Source of the DNA: Scortum barcoo | Lineage: Eukaryota > Chordata > Actinopteri > Centrarchiformes > Terapontidae | Assembly (NCBI GenBank): GCA_023238725.1 | Contig: CM041551.1 | Location: 11,831,242-11,895,241, forward strand | Length of the DNA: 64,000 nt | Reading direction: 5' to 3' | Shown: in pieces, positions 1 through 13,433 of the stretch | How the letters are laid out: the number at the start of each line of letters is the position of its first letter | Position numbering within the stretch: the first letter of the stretch is position 1 | Notes under the pieces: model-generated | What the model was told of the DNA's origin: nothing | The model's database searches: none | The model's input: the letters and a program-made list of their open reading frames with translations, nothing else | Made by a program: the position numbers and the translations under genes

Positions 1-697
1 ACAAAAAAGGCCAAGTGCTTCACAGGACAGCTACACAACAGAGTCTCTGAAGCCAGTCAGTGATAGTCAAGGACACTTCAGCTTAGTGGCTGCGTGACAT
101 GGATGCTGGATTAATGGACAGTCTCTATCTGGCTCCACATACCATATATCTGCCTATTCATACTTCACCAGAGAGGGATAAACTACTTTTTAGAATTTGC
201 AAAGGAAAGGAGCTGTTCTTGTGTTCTGCAGCTGTTCTCCAGATTAAAAAGGGACTTGGAAGATGCCAAAAAACACAAACAAATTCAAGTCCTGTTTGAA
301 AGAGCAGATGAGAGGTGAACTCTATAAAGGACAACGTGCACTCTGCACTGTTTATGTTATTAATTTGTATTCTTTGTTGTTTTTATATTAACTTAATCTG
401 ATGTGAAACTTTGATGTGCTTTTTCATTACACAGCTATTATTGTTGCTTTTGATGTGTTGTAATACATGCTGCTAGGACACATTTTCTTCACCTGCCATA
501 TTACCCCCACCTCTCTCAGATGGAAACAGACTATTAGGTTTGTTTCCTCTAACATTTTGTTACTACAAATGGTTTCATTAATCAAACAAATGTAATCAAT
601 CAGTCAGTTGTTTGGCTGGGTTACACTGCAATAGGAGACACAATGATACAATCATAGAGTAAGCCTACAGTTTTTTCTTTATCTGGTGTAAACCTAC
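1..697 (-). other. mcmdc2 intron sequence, no exon seen
   Basis: This stretch lies downstream of the sixth coding exon of mcmdc2, read on the minus strand. I found no segment matching the following part of the MCMDC2 protein and no convincing exon with splice sites. The short open frames here look like chance. The next exons are expected beyond the left edge. Confidence 0.6.
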
Positions 698-2082
698 CTC
701 TGAGAAACAGGGTCACAGACTGGTACCGGAATGAGCTTTGCTGATGGGCACTTAGAGCATCCAGCGCTTTGACATGAATAAGCTCCACAAGCTGTTTGTC
801 TGTCCCCAGAAAGACATATTTGCATGATATCATAACAATGCACACAGTTTTCTTTTATCCTCATTGAACCCTTTTGGACTTCTCCAGTGCTGTCTGACAT
901 TCAGAGCCATCACTCTCACCTCCAAGCACTCTGAACTTCACATCCTCTTTCAGTGGTGAGCTGCAGATCATGCAACTGAAGTCATTTCTCACGGTAGCTG
1001 ACTCTGTGGCTCCAGGCGCATGGACACGAATCTGGTGAAACCCTAAAGTCAACATGCAGGAAATTAAATATCAATCCAATTTTAAGTCTATGAATGATAC
1101 ATTTCTTAGATTTGCCTGAGAAACGTACAAATCGTGTGTGTACCCAACTGGATGATCCCTCTTTACAGTTCGTACAACTAAAAGCTAAAAAATAGGAAAA
1201 AATGAGAGTAAAAGATGTCTTCTCTGCAATACCTGTAGAGCAGGGACAGTCTTCATTAATGCAGAGAAACCTGGCCCCCTGGGTATATTTTGTGACTCTC
1301 GTCATGGCAATGACCAGGCCCTCCATGGAGACAGGCCTCATGGGGCCATACCCACGGGGAAAACTGCAAAGGTCCAACATGTACTCGGGGAAAGGAGGCA
1401 AGTGTGTCAACTTCAGAATTACATTCACCTTAAAAGGAACGAGATGACACATTGTTACAGGGTTGAGCTGACAACCTAGTTTTCCTGCCAGATGCATGCA
1501 TTTATTATTTATTATGGACGTGGACTTTAGCTACATGAAGTGTTGTCAGTGACCAAGAGGAAGAAACAACTACACCATGTATTCATACCTGACTCTCTGT
1601 GTGTATTTTTTCAACAAGTGAAAGGGTTTTTATGGCCAGGAAGCAAACCTGAATGAGGAATTAGGTAAAAGTAGTTAACCTAACAGTAGTGGTTTACATT
1701 TCATTTCAGCTGGAGCACAGTTTTCACCTAACTTACCGACTGAAACAAGGCTGTTGCTCTTAAGGGATCATGCAGTACACAGTCACCCAATACAGGGTCC
1801 ACCTCTATCACATCAGAGGGATTCACACTGATACAAAACCTGTAGACTGCTTCAACCTGTTGGGGGTCTGCAAAGTAGAGGGGGTTAAGTTAGCAAGGTC
1901 GATATCCTAACTGAAGATGGAGCTAACTATAAGAGCTTAGCTTAGCTAGCTGACTAGTTTTTAATTCTCCTAACAGCAGCCATACCGTTAAATGATTTAC
2001 AGTCGTCGGCGAGTTTCTCAAGACCACCACTTCTGTCTAAATAGACCAGAGCTGATTCTTTTAACGCTAAATTGTCGGCCAT
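698..2082 (-). CDS. mcmdc2: MCM domain-containing protein 2, 5' part (six coding exons)
   Basis: MCMDC2 is a divergent MCM-like ATPase family member needed for meiotic recombination and homologue alignment in germ cells. Coding exons: 1986-2082, 1737-1867, 1589-1648, 1233-1428, 920-1042 and 698-799, all with GT-AG borders and matching phases, giving the first 236 of about 680 residues. Recognisable family segments include ALVYLDRSGGLEKL near residue 11, LKLTHLPPFPEYMLDLC, VTKYTQGARFLC and VHAPGATESATVRNDF. Paired cysteines (CINEDCPC and CMIC) suggest the zinc-ribbon/OB part of an MCM N-terminus. The AAA+ part is not in the window. The start at 2082 is chosen because it has a good Kozak context (A at -3, G at +4) and matches the family N-terminus; an in-frame ATG at 2087 has a poorer context. 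The gene lies directly downstream of sgk3 on the same strand. Identity is quite sure; exon edges rest on reading alone. Confidence 0.9.
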
Positions 2083-2164
2083 TTTCATTAACACAGTCAA
2101 CAAAGTGGTTCTTTTCTATAAACTAACATCACGATATTTACATGTTGTACTGGCGGGCTAGCTT

Positions 2165-2185
2165 CAACTGTGTTGCCATGGTGAC
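2165..2185 (-). promoter_or_regulatory. RFX X-box next to a MYB site, mcmdc2 promoter
   Basis: On the gene's strand, 2185-2172 reads GTCACCATGGCAAC, an exact match to the X-box consensus GTNRCC(N0-3)RGYAAC bound by RFX factors. Immediately beside it, 2165-2170 reads CAACTG on the plus strand, a MYB recognition element (YAACNG). Both lie about 85-105 bases upstream of the mcmdc2 start codon. The match is seen directly; function is inferred. Confidence 0.6.
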
Positions 2186-2325
2186 CACTCAAGAGCCAAA
2201 AAAGATCAGGACGTGATGGTGTTAAATGTAATAATTTCATCTAACTTATTTTTAAAATAACTAAAATAAATAAAATTTGAAATAAAAAATACACAGACAC
2301 TTCAATGTACTTTTCTTTGATATTT

Positions 2326-3031
2326 TTTATTACTGTGGAGGAATACAAGTCTAATTGCCGGGCGAAGCAAAGCATTCTGGATTTCGTAGTTTCTGCAAGT
2401 GTGTTAAGGCAAAGAATCGCAAAAGTAAACACAAACAATCCAGTAAAAAAAAAAAAATCACTCGTAAAGACAAACTCGAAGGTAACTATAGAAGTAGAAT
2501 ACTTTTTTCCTTTACAAATGTGACCTATTGACCAAAATGCCGTATTCAGTGGTCTCTCAAGTAATCCCTATTTCCAGCTTAGTTAGAGTTAATATGATAC
2601 AGGAGTTGTTGTTTTTTTTACAGTAATTACATGGACAAACACACTCCCATGTGGCAGTCAAACAGTGAGGTCCAGTGAATTGTTCAAGTTTTTCAGTAAA
2701 CTGCTTATTGATTTCATTTAAGGGATTAAATTTAAGGCTTTATAAAGGCTTTGTTTTAGAAACCACCAAGAATTACATTAATAGAGGATGGCTGTCCTTA
2801 ATTCTTAAAAATATCATCTGCTATGTATATATATATATTATATAAATACAAATTGGTAAAATATAAAGACTTTTCTGGCACACTTTGTTCCAACCAAAAT
2901 CTGTTTTAAGTGTTTCTTCTCAGCTGCTTGCTTTGGCTTCATAGAACAAGTTTATCCATGGTATAAATTCTTCCCTTTAGTCATAAGAAGTTATGATGGT
3001 TAAGGCAAATGAAGACCTCATTGGGAATGTT
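2326..3031 (-). other. sgk3 3' untranslated region with poly(A) signal
   Basis: Below the sgk3 stop codon there is AT-rich sequence without open frames of interest. An AATAAA on the minus strand at 2326-2331 is a good candidate poly(A) signal, so the transcript would end near 2305, only about 220 bases from the mcmdc2 start codon. Confidence 0.5.
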
Positions 3032-6000
3032 TCATAGGAAAGAGTCATCAGAAGGTGGGGCATAAGAGAAGCCCACAAAGGCATCGTCTGCCTCCATTAC
3101 ACTGGCGTTGACTATGGAGTGGTCCTGAGACCAGCAGACGGAGTTGGGGACCATCTCATCTGTGAACTCAGGGTCGAAGTTTGAGATGTCACAGTAGGAG
3201 CTCTGTAAAAAAAAACAAAATGCATGTGTGTATTCATAAGAGGGACTTCACGTGATTACATAAAATACAACAATAAATGGTAAGAGTCAAATGTATGTAA
3301 AATAAAGGTCATAAAAATTAGGAAATTAAAAAAAACAAACATATCACATAAAATTCAGTCTACAAAATGCATATAAGTAGTTAATAGAGGGTACTGAATT
3401 AACCACACTGTTAATTAGAAACATGCAATCTAGTGCAATCAAATACAACAGCGTTGCTATGAAGTCTACCTTTATTTATTTTTTTACTTATAGTTTTCTA
3501 AGTATCTAAGTAAGTAAGTGTGGGGTCATTTTTGAAGTTGTGGGTCTGTTTCTTTGAATCACATTAAACCGCAAAGGTGTACAGAGTAAGACTTTCACAC
3601 TTATTTCACTTTCTTTTGGGTCTATTAAACAGACAGTTCTCATTAATAGCAGAAAAGGAGATCCAGGCCTGGCCAACAATCTTCAAGTCCCTGCCACTCG
3701 CAGAGGTGCTTTCAGTTATTCAGTCTACTCTGATCTCTGTTCAGATTGATGTAGGGCGGAGGTATACTTCAGAGTTGTCAATCAAGCATCATCTGTACAC
3801 ACCCACTAGAGGAGAGCTCTAATCAGGTAGAATAAGTGAAAAAACGATTTACCACATTGGGTGTAAATGGGGGAGGGATCTTCTTCTGTTCAAGGTCATC
3901 CCAGTTGATGGAGGAGAAGAAGCCGTGTGCTTTGATCTCATTCTGAAAATGTAAGAAAAATAACAACCTTGACATAATTTTGTATTTCTGAAAAGTAAGT
4001 AAAAGTCATGTACTGTGATGCAGGTTCTGTGAAATGATGTTCACACCAGAGCCACCAGAGGGCGCTCACGAAAAAGAAATTCTGCTGCACAGGTAATGTC
4101 CCTATCTGGACAGTGCAAGTGAATTAATAATCCCACTCACGAAGTCATCCCTGGACCCGAGTCTGTGCATGCCGTCTTTCTCCAGCAGGCCCTGGAGGAG
4201 AGACCAAGCTGTGCTGGATGCACCAGGACGCATTGCCAACGGTTTGTGAAGGATGTTGTCATACATTTCATGAGTGTCCCGACTGTAGAATGGTGGCTAA
4301 GATATTAAAGAAAAACATATATAGACAGAAGTAAAGGCACGTAAGTGAGTATAACAGGGCAACGATGTGCATTAACAATTGACAATAACACGAATGTCAG
4401 TTTACCATTAAAACCAAAAATCTTTGCCTACAAAAGCAGTCAAGACTGCCTAAGTAAGTTCAGAGCAAAAACTCACCAGGCCGAAGAGCATTTCATACAG
4501 CACTGACCCCAGACACCACCAGTCTACTGTATTATCATACGGCTGCTTCCTCAGGACCTCTGGAGCTAAGTACTGGTCGGAAGATGCACACAAACATAAT
4601 AATATAACATTAACTTTGACATTTTGCTTCTGGCTTAAAATATACAGACTGAATGTATATCAACTACTGCTTTAGCCCATAAAAAATGACTCATTTACCA
4701 ACACATACAGCAGAATAGCCCCGAGATAGAAGACACTTGTAAAATTATTAACCGCTCGTTATTCTAAAAGTCTGTTAATGATTATTACGTTTTGACACTG
4801 AAGGTGAGACTATTTTGGAACACAGTGGTCTCAAAACTGGCAGTACTCAGACGTGTAAACATCCAAATGAACGCCTCCGTACCTCAGGTGTTCCACAAAA
4901 TGTAGTGGTGGTATCCGTCTGGGAAATGCCTTCTTTGCACAATCCAAAGTCCGTCAAAATGATATGCCCCTTTAAAGACAGGACACGGGGACGTTTTTAG
5001 ACAACATGTGCCACACAAGCAGCTCATTATCCCCGGGGACTGAGGATTCTATTGTTGCCCAGGAATGTTGGCTGCGGCGCAACTCAGTCAGTCCCGTTCA
5101 CCGTTCCCTCACTCTCTCAATAAGGCTAGGCAGGAAAATCATTAGTAAAAGACCTAATCCAATCACACGCATTCTGTCCAGATGGAGCTGGAAATGACAC
5201 TGTTGTTCACTGGTGGTACCAATAAGGCTGGATTTGTGCTGTATCCTCTGCGGTATTATGTAATGAATGTAGAGCCAGAGTTTATGCATCGTAGCTCTAT
5301 ACACATGAGTGTTGTATTGTCAATGTGATATGTTTAGTGTTATTACCGTCATAGTGATTATATATAGCAGAGCAGTGTGTTTAGTTAAAAATCAGTGATA
5401 CTCACTTCGTGGTCAAGGAGGATGTTTTCTGGCTTCAAGTCTCTGGACAAAATGAACACAAACACACATTTCAGTAAATAACCAGAAAAGTTACAATGTT
5501 CATTCAAGATTCAAGATTTTTAATTATGCTGTCTATTAGCTATTAAAGTATTGCTTTTATCCCTAGACTTAGATATAAGTAGTTCTTCAAAGACATCTTA
5601 ACAATGTCAGGAATATAAATCTGGTGAAGGACTCTAAAATATCTGAATCAGCCTTAAAAAGACAGAAAGCACAATTTGTGTGCAACTGTAGAAAGTACTT
5701 TTGTTTTCAGGCTGGTAAACCCCCAAAATCCCCAAAACAACCAAACATGGTAGCTCTGGCCCCTAAGACACATTATCATATAAATGAAGGAGAACTTCAT
5801 GTCACTGAAGTCTGATTTACTAAATATGTGTATAAATGGAAAGAGCTATTTTTGATCTGATTAACTCGCAAGACATCTTTGAGTTTGATCCTTAAGGACA
5901 TTTACTAAATTCAACACTAAGCGCTCATTTACTTAAATAAACCCCCAACATACCTGTAAACAATGTTGAGAGAGTGCAGATACCCCAGTGCACTTGCCAT

Positions 6001-9000
6001 TTCAGCAATGTAGAATTTTGCTCTGGGCTCTGGAAAGGTTCGCTCTTTTTGAAGATGGAAGAAAAGCTGAAAGGAAAATATTTGATTACTGGAATGAAAA
6101 AAGGCAACTGTATTGTAAAAGCGTACCACAATAAGTGTAAAAATCTAATTAATAACCATGATATGACCATGTTTCTAAATGCTTTTAAGAAAAATAAATG
6201 AAAAATAAATGCTCTACTAGTACATATGTCTGTCCTTCATTTAGTTATGTATGTTTACTTTTTTATCTTAAAGCAAACAGCTTTGACTAAACAGTGTAAA
6301 TACTGATCTTATTTAATTTACATATTACTGGTCTTTGTAGTCAAATTATTCTGAAGGCCAAGATTCAGATTTCCTTGAATACAGACTGTAGTTAGTCACT
6401 CTCAAGTAAGTCACACATGACAGCTTTAAAAAGGCTGATCACACTGTGAGGAAGTCACAGTCGAGAGCCGTTCTGAGTGATGTCGTGATCTTTAATAAGA
6501 CTTTCACACATGGAGGTGTGTTAACCAGCCGCAGTGCTGCACGGAGGAATTTTATCAAAGCGGTTTAATACATATTTCCTGTGTTACTGCTATTCTCAGC
6601 TTTTCTTGACCTAATGACTCATTCCTGCGTGAGCGCATTATTCACAACGACTCACTTCTCCTCCATTGATGAAATCCAAGACGAAGTACAACTTGTCTGT
6701 GGTCTGGAAGGAATAATGAAGGCCAACCAGGAAAGGGTGCTTGACGTTCTTCAGCAGCACGTTGCGCTCTGCCATGATGTGTTTTTGCTGATTGGAAGGA
6801 GTGAGTTAGTAGGAGAATTATAATTCACACGTGCATGCCTGAAATATGGATCAAATCAGGGTGTAATTACCTCTTTTCTGTTGAGAATGACCTTTTTTTG
6901 TAAGACCTTGACTGCATAATACTTTCCATCATTTTTTCGTTTCGCAAGGAAAACCTGCATCACAAGGATGAGAGAGCACACTGAGCATTGCATCAACCGG
7001 AGTAATTCCAGATCTGATTCTCACTTCCTGCACGGAAAGGCCAACTCATGCAGAACTAAAACTCGTTGCTAACCAGACAGAAAAAAAACAACACAGACAT
7101 TTCTAAACATGTAACTCAGTCAACATTTGTTCTTGCTGATTTGTAAAACCACTCTCTGCGTTATGAAACTGATACTGTTAAAGTTTATCAGAACAGGTCT
7201 GTGACCATGAGAAACCTCATTGTGGGATGAACAGAAAGCAACAGTGCTTTCCAATATTTCTTCACATACCTTCCCAAAACTCCCCTTTCCTATGACTTTT
7301 AAAAAGTCAAAGTCTGTGGGCTTGGCACTGAAATAAAGATCACAGCGCAAAAACGTAAACATGTGCTGAACACTACTGCAAAAGATTGAGATGACTATTT
7401 GGTCAATTTTCTTAAAGTGCAAGTGAGTAGTGAACATACTGTGGATTTCCAGAGGGTCCCAGGTTAATGTTTCTAGAGGTAGAGTTGTTCTGTTAAACGG
7501 GAAAGAAAATATTATCTTGGTTAGCTGTGAAGATGTAACAACAGACAAAAACCGAGACACAGTCATCAATGACTATAACTGATCCAAGAATTCAGTCCTT
7601 TATCTGTACTACAATAATGACATCAGTGAAACTTGTTAACTATCTGTATTTATTTTGAGACTTGAAGTATTTGTTCAGTTGTTACCAAATGCAAACTAAA
7701 CCCTGAGATACAGAGCTGAACTAACAACTCTCTGGACTTAATGAAAAAGAGGTGAACCTGACTACTCTACTATATGTGGACTATACGTTAGCTAAACTGA
7801 AAGGATACAGTCAGCAGTAAAACAAACATACAAATAAATAAAAAACAAAAATTGATGTATCAAAATTGGCTGATCAGTTACTTACTTTGTCATCTTCGTC
7901 CTCAGAGGCGTCGGAAAAGTGTTGCATTTTGTCCATCAGCAGAAAGGTCCTCACATCTGGGCTACGAAGTTTGCAAAGAGAGACGAAGTAAATAATAATA
8001 GAAATAATAAAAAATAAATAAACACTGGCAAACAAAGCACAAAAAATGCAGAACTTTCTCCATCCTTTTCATCTAGTTCACACCAAATGTGACGCATGGC
8101 TGAGCAAATTTGATCTTTTTGGACTTCAGATCATTGAAGTCATTCGTCTTAGCAATGTAATGTAATCTAATGACAGTGAGACACCAACACTTACTGGTTG
8201 CACAGCTGAGGATGAGAGACGATCCGCTTGATGAACTCATGCAGCCCTGCTCGTCTTTGCTTGATGAACTCTTTTGGGCAGATGCAGATATTGTTCAAAA
8301 TAAAACACAATCAAACACTAAGGAAATAACATGGATTAAACATGGGAAAAAAACAGTGTTCATTCTGTTAACATCATGTACTGGGATTCTTTAATGATGA
8401 CGTTAGTGTAGTGGGAACACTTACCGGGGTCAAAATTGTCCCCAAATATCCTCTTGGCAGGAATTTTCAAGTTCATAGCTGGAAACTGTTTCCTTAACTA
8501 CATTTGAAGATACAAGAGCAACAAAGAACTGATGGCTACAAAATGTCCATGGCCACAGGTATTAGGTTGCAAATCAAAGTAAATCACAGGTAATAAATCA
8601 AAGACTAAGGCAAGACTCGTGAACAGAGCTATGGTAATGTTTCAGGTATCACTTTGGTGTAAAATCAAAATGACATCCCTCCAGGACTCACTGTGTTGTA
8701 GAGTTTATCGAACTCTGCATATCGCCTGAAGACAAACCATTCCTGTTGTCCGACATTGACTATCACTTTGTAAACCTGAAAAAAAGGGCAAGAAAAGTCC
8801 ATGTAAACACGAGTAGTATCACACTGTGATGTAATTTCATGCTAAACCACAGCAATAACATTTAGAGACACAAGATGGTTGATGAGCAGCCTCTGAATAG
8901 ACTTTTGTGGAGTTCATTTTACTCAGAACTGAAAACTGAACAATGAACAGAGTCTTTGCACGCACTGTGTAACGCTTTTTCTTGTCCCTCTGCTCGTTGT

Positions 9001-9061
9001 GGCAGGGTATGCTGACATTGGGGAGACTGGGCTGCTCCTCCATCTTGGGAGCCGTCGGCAT
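3032..9061 (-). CDS. sgk3: Serum/glucocorticoid-regulated kinase 3 (PX domain AGC kinase)
   Basis: SGK3 is an AGC serine/threonine kinase that binds PI3P on endosomes through its PX domain and acts downstream of PI3K and PDK1 on transport and growth. Exons: 8966-9061, 8692-8775, 8425-8497, 8195-8270, 7886-7961, 7440-7489, 7270-7327, 6871-6954, 6656-6787, 5954-6066, 5406-5442, 4883-4969, 4477-4572, 4141-4296, 3853-3942 and 3032-3202. They join in phase to 1479 bases, 492 residues (human protein about 496). PX domain about residues 30-135 with FVFRRYAEFDKLY; glycine loop GKGSFGKV from 165; catalytic Lys187; YRDLKPEN with Asp282; DFG from 300; activation-loop Thr316 before FCGTPE; hydrophobic-motif Ser482 in FVGFSY. 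All key residues are intact. Start at 9061 is the first ATG after the acceptor at 9148; a second in-frame ATG at 9043 has the stronger Kozak context. Confidence 0.95.
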
Positions 9062-9148
9062 TCAAAGGTGCAAGCTTGTGAAGTGATGTGTCCTCCTCAG
9101 GATAAGGCTTTAAGTGTGCAACTGGCCCATCCCTGTCCTGGGTTGCTG
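9062..9148 (-). other. sgk3 5' untranslated part of first coding exon
   Basis: A strong acceptor (pyrimidine-rich tract ending CTCTGCAG) places the exon start at 9148, 87 bases above the start codon. This means at least one noncoding 5' exon lies further right, as in mammalian SGK3, where several noncoding first exons are known. Confidence 0.6.
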
Positions 9149-11563
9149 CTGCAGAGAAGAAACGAGAACAGGTCACTCTGTCGTTCAGGAAGTGAAACTG
9201 GTGCTCTTCTTCTCTCAACACAATTCGGCCTGGTGCGGTCATGTCGCACCTGATACGATAAACTTCCTTTCTTCCTTCCCTTTGTAGGCCTTTTATTTAT
9301 GTTGATTCCTGCTCATGAACAAAGAGTTGTTACAAGCCTTGAATTATTATATTAGCGCATCCATCAATCCCTTCCTCTTTTTACTTGCTAGTTATCCACG
9401 GGTCACAGAAGGCTGCCGTTTTCAAGCTGTGTGTGTCTGTGGTCCGAAAGATCACTTGGCCACATGTTGCTTCAAGCATCACGCTTCAGCAAACGGCCCC
9501 TCCAGCCCTGTTTCAGGTTATGTTCTCGTAAAAGAAACAGAATAATAACTCACTTAAAGTAGTTGAGCGAGGAGTTTAACTATTTGCTGGGGCACTTGGC
9601 TGAGATCAGTGTAACATTAGTGCCATTTAGAATTTACTGCAATTGTCGGAGATTTATTTATTAAGGTTTTTCTGCTAGTTGAAGTGTTACGTGTTAATCT
9701 AAATACTCTCACTGTGGCCTAAATACTCTGACTCGCCTTTGTTTGTTTTTTTTTAGGGTGGTGTAAATAGAAAGATGTTGAGTCACAACTGTTTAGCAAA
9801 AACAGTTTAAAGGTATTTCTGGTTGAAATCCACGTCTAGAGATCCTTGTGCTCTCATGAAGGTGAAGATTGTGTGCAACAGGAGGGTCAGTGAGCTACAA
9901 CATGACAGCGGGCGGGCTCCCTCCCCCTGAGCAGCCAGTTAACTCCCTCCTTCCTCTGACCATGAACATCCTACCCTCCCTCTCATCTGATTATTCATTG
10001 TGAAACAAATACTTCAATTGCTAAATATCGCCTGAGCACATACTGTTATATTGCTTTTTTTTTTTTTTTACAAGCAATGGTGCTATCAATCTGCCTCACA
10101 TGATAATTACAAGAATTACATTACAAGTCTGCATCTGTGCAGCTTCCACCCACAGGCATCCACCTCGCATGCAGCCTTCCCAACAACACGCTCTGACACC
10201 CACACGTACATGCACTGACACACGCCAGCTCTCTTACGCATGCTGGGTCTGTGACATTCTCTCTCATTCCGGTCAGCAGAAAGGTATTTTTAAATAACCT
10301 TCCAGGGGTCTTTGAAGCTGGAGTTACACAATAGGTTAAGAGTGAGACCCCCAGCGTTGTTCTTCCCCAACGTTCAAAGGGGGAAATAGAGCTCATTGCT
10401 AAGGCCAATGCATGTCTTCCCCTGACAACTGAAGTAGCAAAACAGTCAAGATCTCAGTTCCCTGCAGGCACAGAAGGGGGGCAAAGTTTACTTCTACTGC
10501 AAAGAGTCTAATAAGTGAGTTATCAGCACTTATAATAGATGTTATTGCCTGTATTCTCCTGATCTGGGAACATGATTCTATAACGTATAATGTAATAATG
10601 TATATTATCGTGTGTATAGTAAATACTAAACACTGTGATCACACACAGGGAGGCCTGGCTCTTTTCCTTCAACCCCACTATATGCAACGTCTATTTCTTC
10701 TCCAACAAAGCTCTTTGTCTGCTGCTCTGACTCCTCCATTGTTTCACGTTGGTGAGGTCAGCCTAGTTGGCTCAGTAGTTTTTGTCTTCCTAACCACAAC
10801 CGCTGTACCTCTCACCCTCTGTTTGCTCACACAGACACACACAGAAAAACCTGTTCCGGGTTCAATTTTCCCTGTCTGCGTATTGATCTTGAACGCATCC
10901 TGAAGGGATGCCACATTCTGCTCACGTTGGGGTGAGGGTACAGCAAAGAAGCAGCCCTCTTTAAAATGCATGTGTGCAATCAGAGGGACCTTCATGCCCC
11001 CTGCCTCTTTTTTTTGCTCTCTTGTGGACCTTTAAGTTTCTTTCATTTTCATTTCCACCCACATTCAGTATGACAAACCACAAAGAGACCAAAGGCATTA
11101 GCATTTGCTCTATCAATACTGTCTTCACTTTTATGCTGAAACTATTAAAGCAGTGTTTAAAACTAGGGCTCGGACTAATGACTATGATGATTATTTTATG
11201 ATTAGTTCCTTTACAATTTCTCAGAGCCCAAGGCGATATCTTAAAAAGTCTTGTTTTGCTAAACCCTAAGAAAATCCCCACATTTGAAAGCAAATAAGTT
11301 TTAAATGACTTAAATAAATCATAAAAATAGTTGCAGATTAATTTTCTGTCAATGGACTAATCGACCAAGTAAAAGTTTTAACTTTTATAGTTTTAACTTT
11401 TGTTGTGGGAAATCAACACAAGCTGGCAGTAACTATCAAGTTTGTCTCCTGTACCAGCACCAAACAGATCCTTTTGTTTTGGTTTTGGTTTTTTTTTGTT
11501 TTTTTAAACCTGGCTATTAAATACAGAGAGCTGGTGAAATCTGCGCAAAGGTGGCTGGTACAT

Positions 11564-11586
11564 ACACACACACACACACACACACA
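11564..11586. repeat. CA microsatellite
   Basis: Perfect dinucleotide run of about 11 AC units followed by a short A run. Confidence 0.95.
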
Positions 11587-13411
11587 AAAAAGTTTAGGCC
11601 TGCTTCCCTGAGCTGCCTCACATCTGTGTATGTTTTCACGGTTAGCTGACTCTGTACGTCACCGGGCAGGACCCGCTTAATAACATTCCAGAAATAGTTT
11701 AGGTTTAGGGGAAACACAACCTGTCTAGTACAACTTTCATTTTCAGCTGACACAGCTACTCCTTCATATGGAATGCTGCAGCTCGCCACACCCGCCGACA
11801 CACATTGTCAAGTTTGTTATAGAGAGTTGAAAGGAAAGCTCGGAGAGGCGCAACGTGTAGGAAAAAAAGGGAACACGATTAATGTTGAGCACATTTCCAC
11901 AGCTGAAGTTTGAGCGCAGCATGCCCTGTGTTCACACCGCCACATGAATTAACTTGTGCTGACAGGCACAAATGTGCTGGACTACTACGGGGGATCAAAA
12001 ATAGCATTCTTCCTGCTTCGCTCAAACACACATCCTTGCCTGTGGATATCCTATGAGGATGTTGGACATATTTTTTTTTTCTGTATGAGTGTGTGTGTTG
12101 CTGTGCATCATGCATGATACGCATTTTCACCAAGAAAACAAAGCAGAAGTCACCCTGTGATAGTAGATCTGATGTGAAAGCTCAATCAGGCATGCACACA
12201 CTGACACAGACCAATGAAAGCAGAAAAGGTCTGTAACCACACAGACCTGAAATAGGAAGACAGTCTATTTCAGAGGAGCTGTGAATTATAACCTTTATTA
12301 TAAATAGGCCTTTCTAACTTTACATAAATGCAAATACATAAAAGAATATTCCTGCATAGTTTGAATTTGTGTAAATGATATGTGGTGCGTGCTGTCTAAA
12401 ACTGAATAACGTACACATCATCCTGGTTTAGAGGTATCTCATTATAATGCTACACAGACAGATCTCTGATTGAGGAAGTGCAGCTGGAGAGGCGTGAGGG
12501 GCATGAACTCAGTAAACCTCGGTACGTGCAAGCGACCTCAGCATCTGGACAAATTTCTAACCTGACCTGAGCATCCAGACAGCTCACAGACATGCACTGT
12601 CTGCACACTGTGGCACTGACTTCCTTTCAGAAACTGGTCTGAATCAGCTCGAGCTGCTGACAAAAATGAGAAAATGAGATCACAGCGCTGTTAGCTGCTC
12701 ACCGCTGGGCAAGCCTGAGCAACTTCACACCGGGTTTGCGTGTGAGATTTGAACTGAATCCTGTCACCTTTCACCATAAATTTGCCTTGCAGCGCAAAAC
12801 ATGATCTCTGTAGCCACCTGTTAACATCTATGGAACCGTCTGTGAGCCTCTTCAACTCACAAAAAGCTGGAAACCAACATGCCACATGATAGAGTTGAAA
12901 CACTGACAGCCGGGGGAAAGGAGGAGAAAGGCTTATGGAGATAAGAATTATTAAGGAAAGCATCCTTCCTGTCGCTGCAAATTTATATTTCCCAATTTGT
13001 TGATGACTGGGGTTTTATGTAAGAGCATCACAGGAGGAAAAACACGCACTTGCTTGCTGTGCCACTGTCCATACCACACAGCTGAATCAACATCTAATGT
13101 GGGGATTCATTTTAACGGCCTATGAGGCTTGACACACACTGTCTGCAGTCAGGAGAACAATTACATGAGGGTGGAAAACATGTACTTAAAACACAGCTTT
13201 AAAAAAAAAAAAAGGGCCTCGCCTCCTTGTGTTTTATTTTGGCAAAGCACCTGAGGCCAAGTGTGTGCTTTACACTGGTGCAACTTTTAAAAAATCTCTG
13301 CACAGATCACGTGTGTTACAGGAAAAAAGGCATTTACCTTCTTCTCCAGTTGAGGAGGAGGGAGGAGGAAGAGGGAGGAAAAAAAAAATAGCAAGAGGAG
13401 GGAGGAGCTGA

Positions 13412-13433
13412 ACACACACACACACACACACAC
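13412..13433. repeat. CA microsatellite
   Basis: Perfect AC run of about 11 units, just after a purine-rich GGA/GAG stretch at about 13355-13410. Confidence 0.95.

Noticed and set aside
8919..9242. 107-codon frame over the first coding sgk3 exon
   Set aside because: It is out of frame with the sgk3 protein and runs through its acceptor; a shadow.
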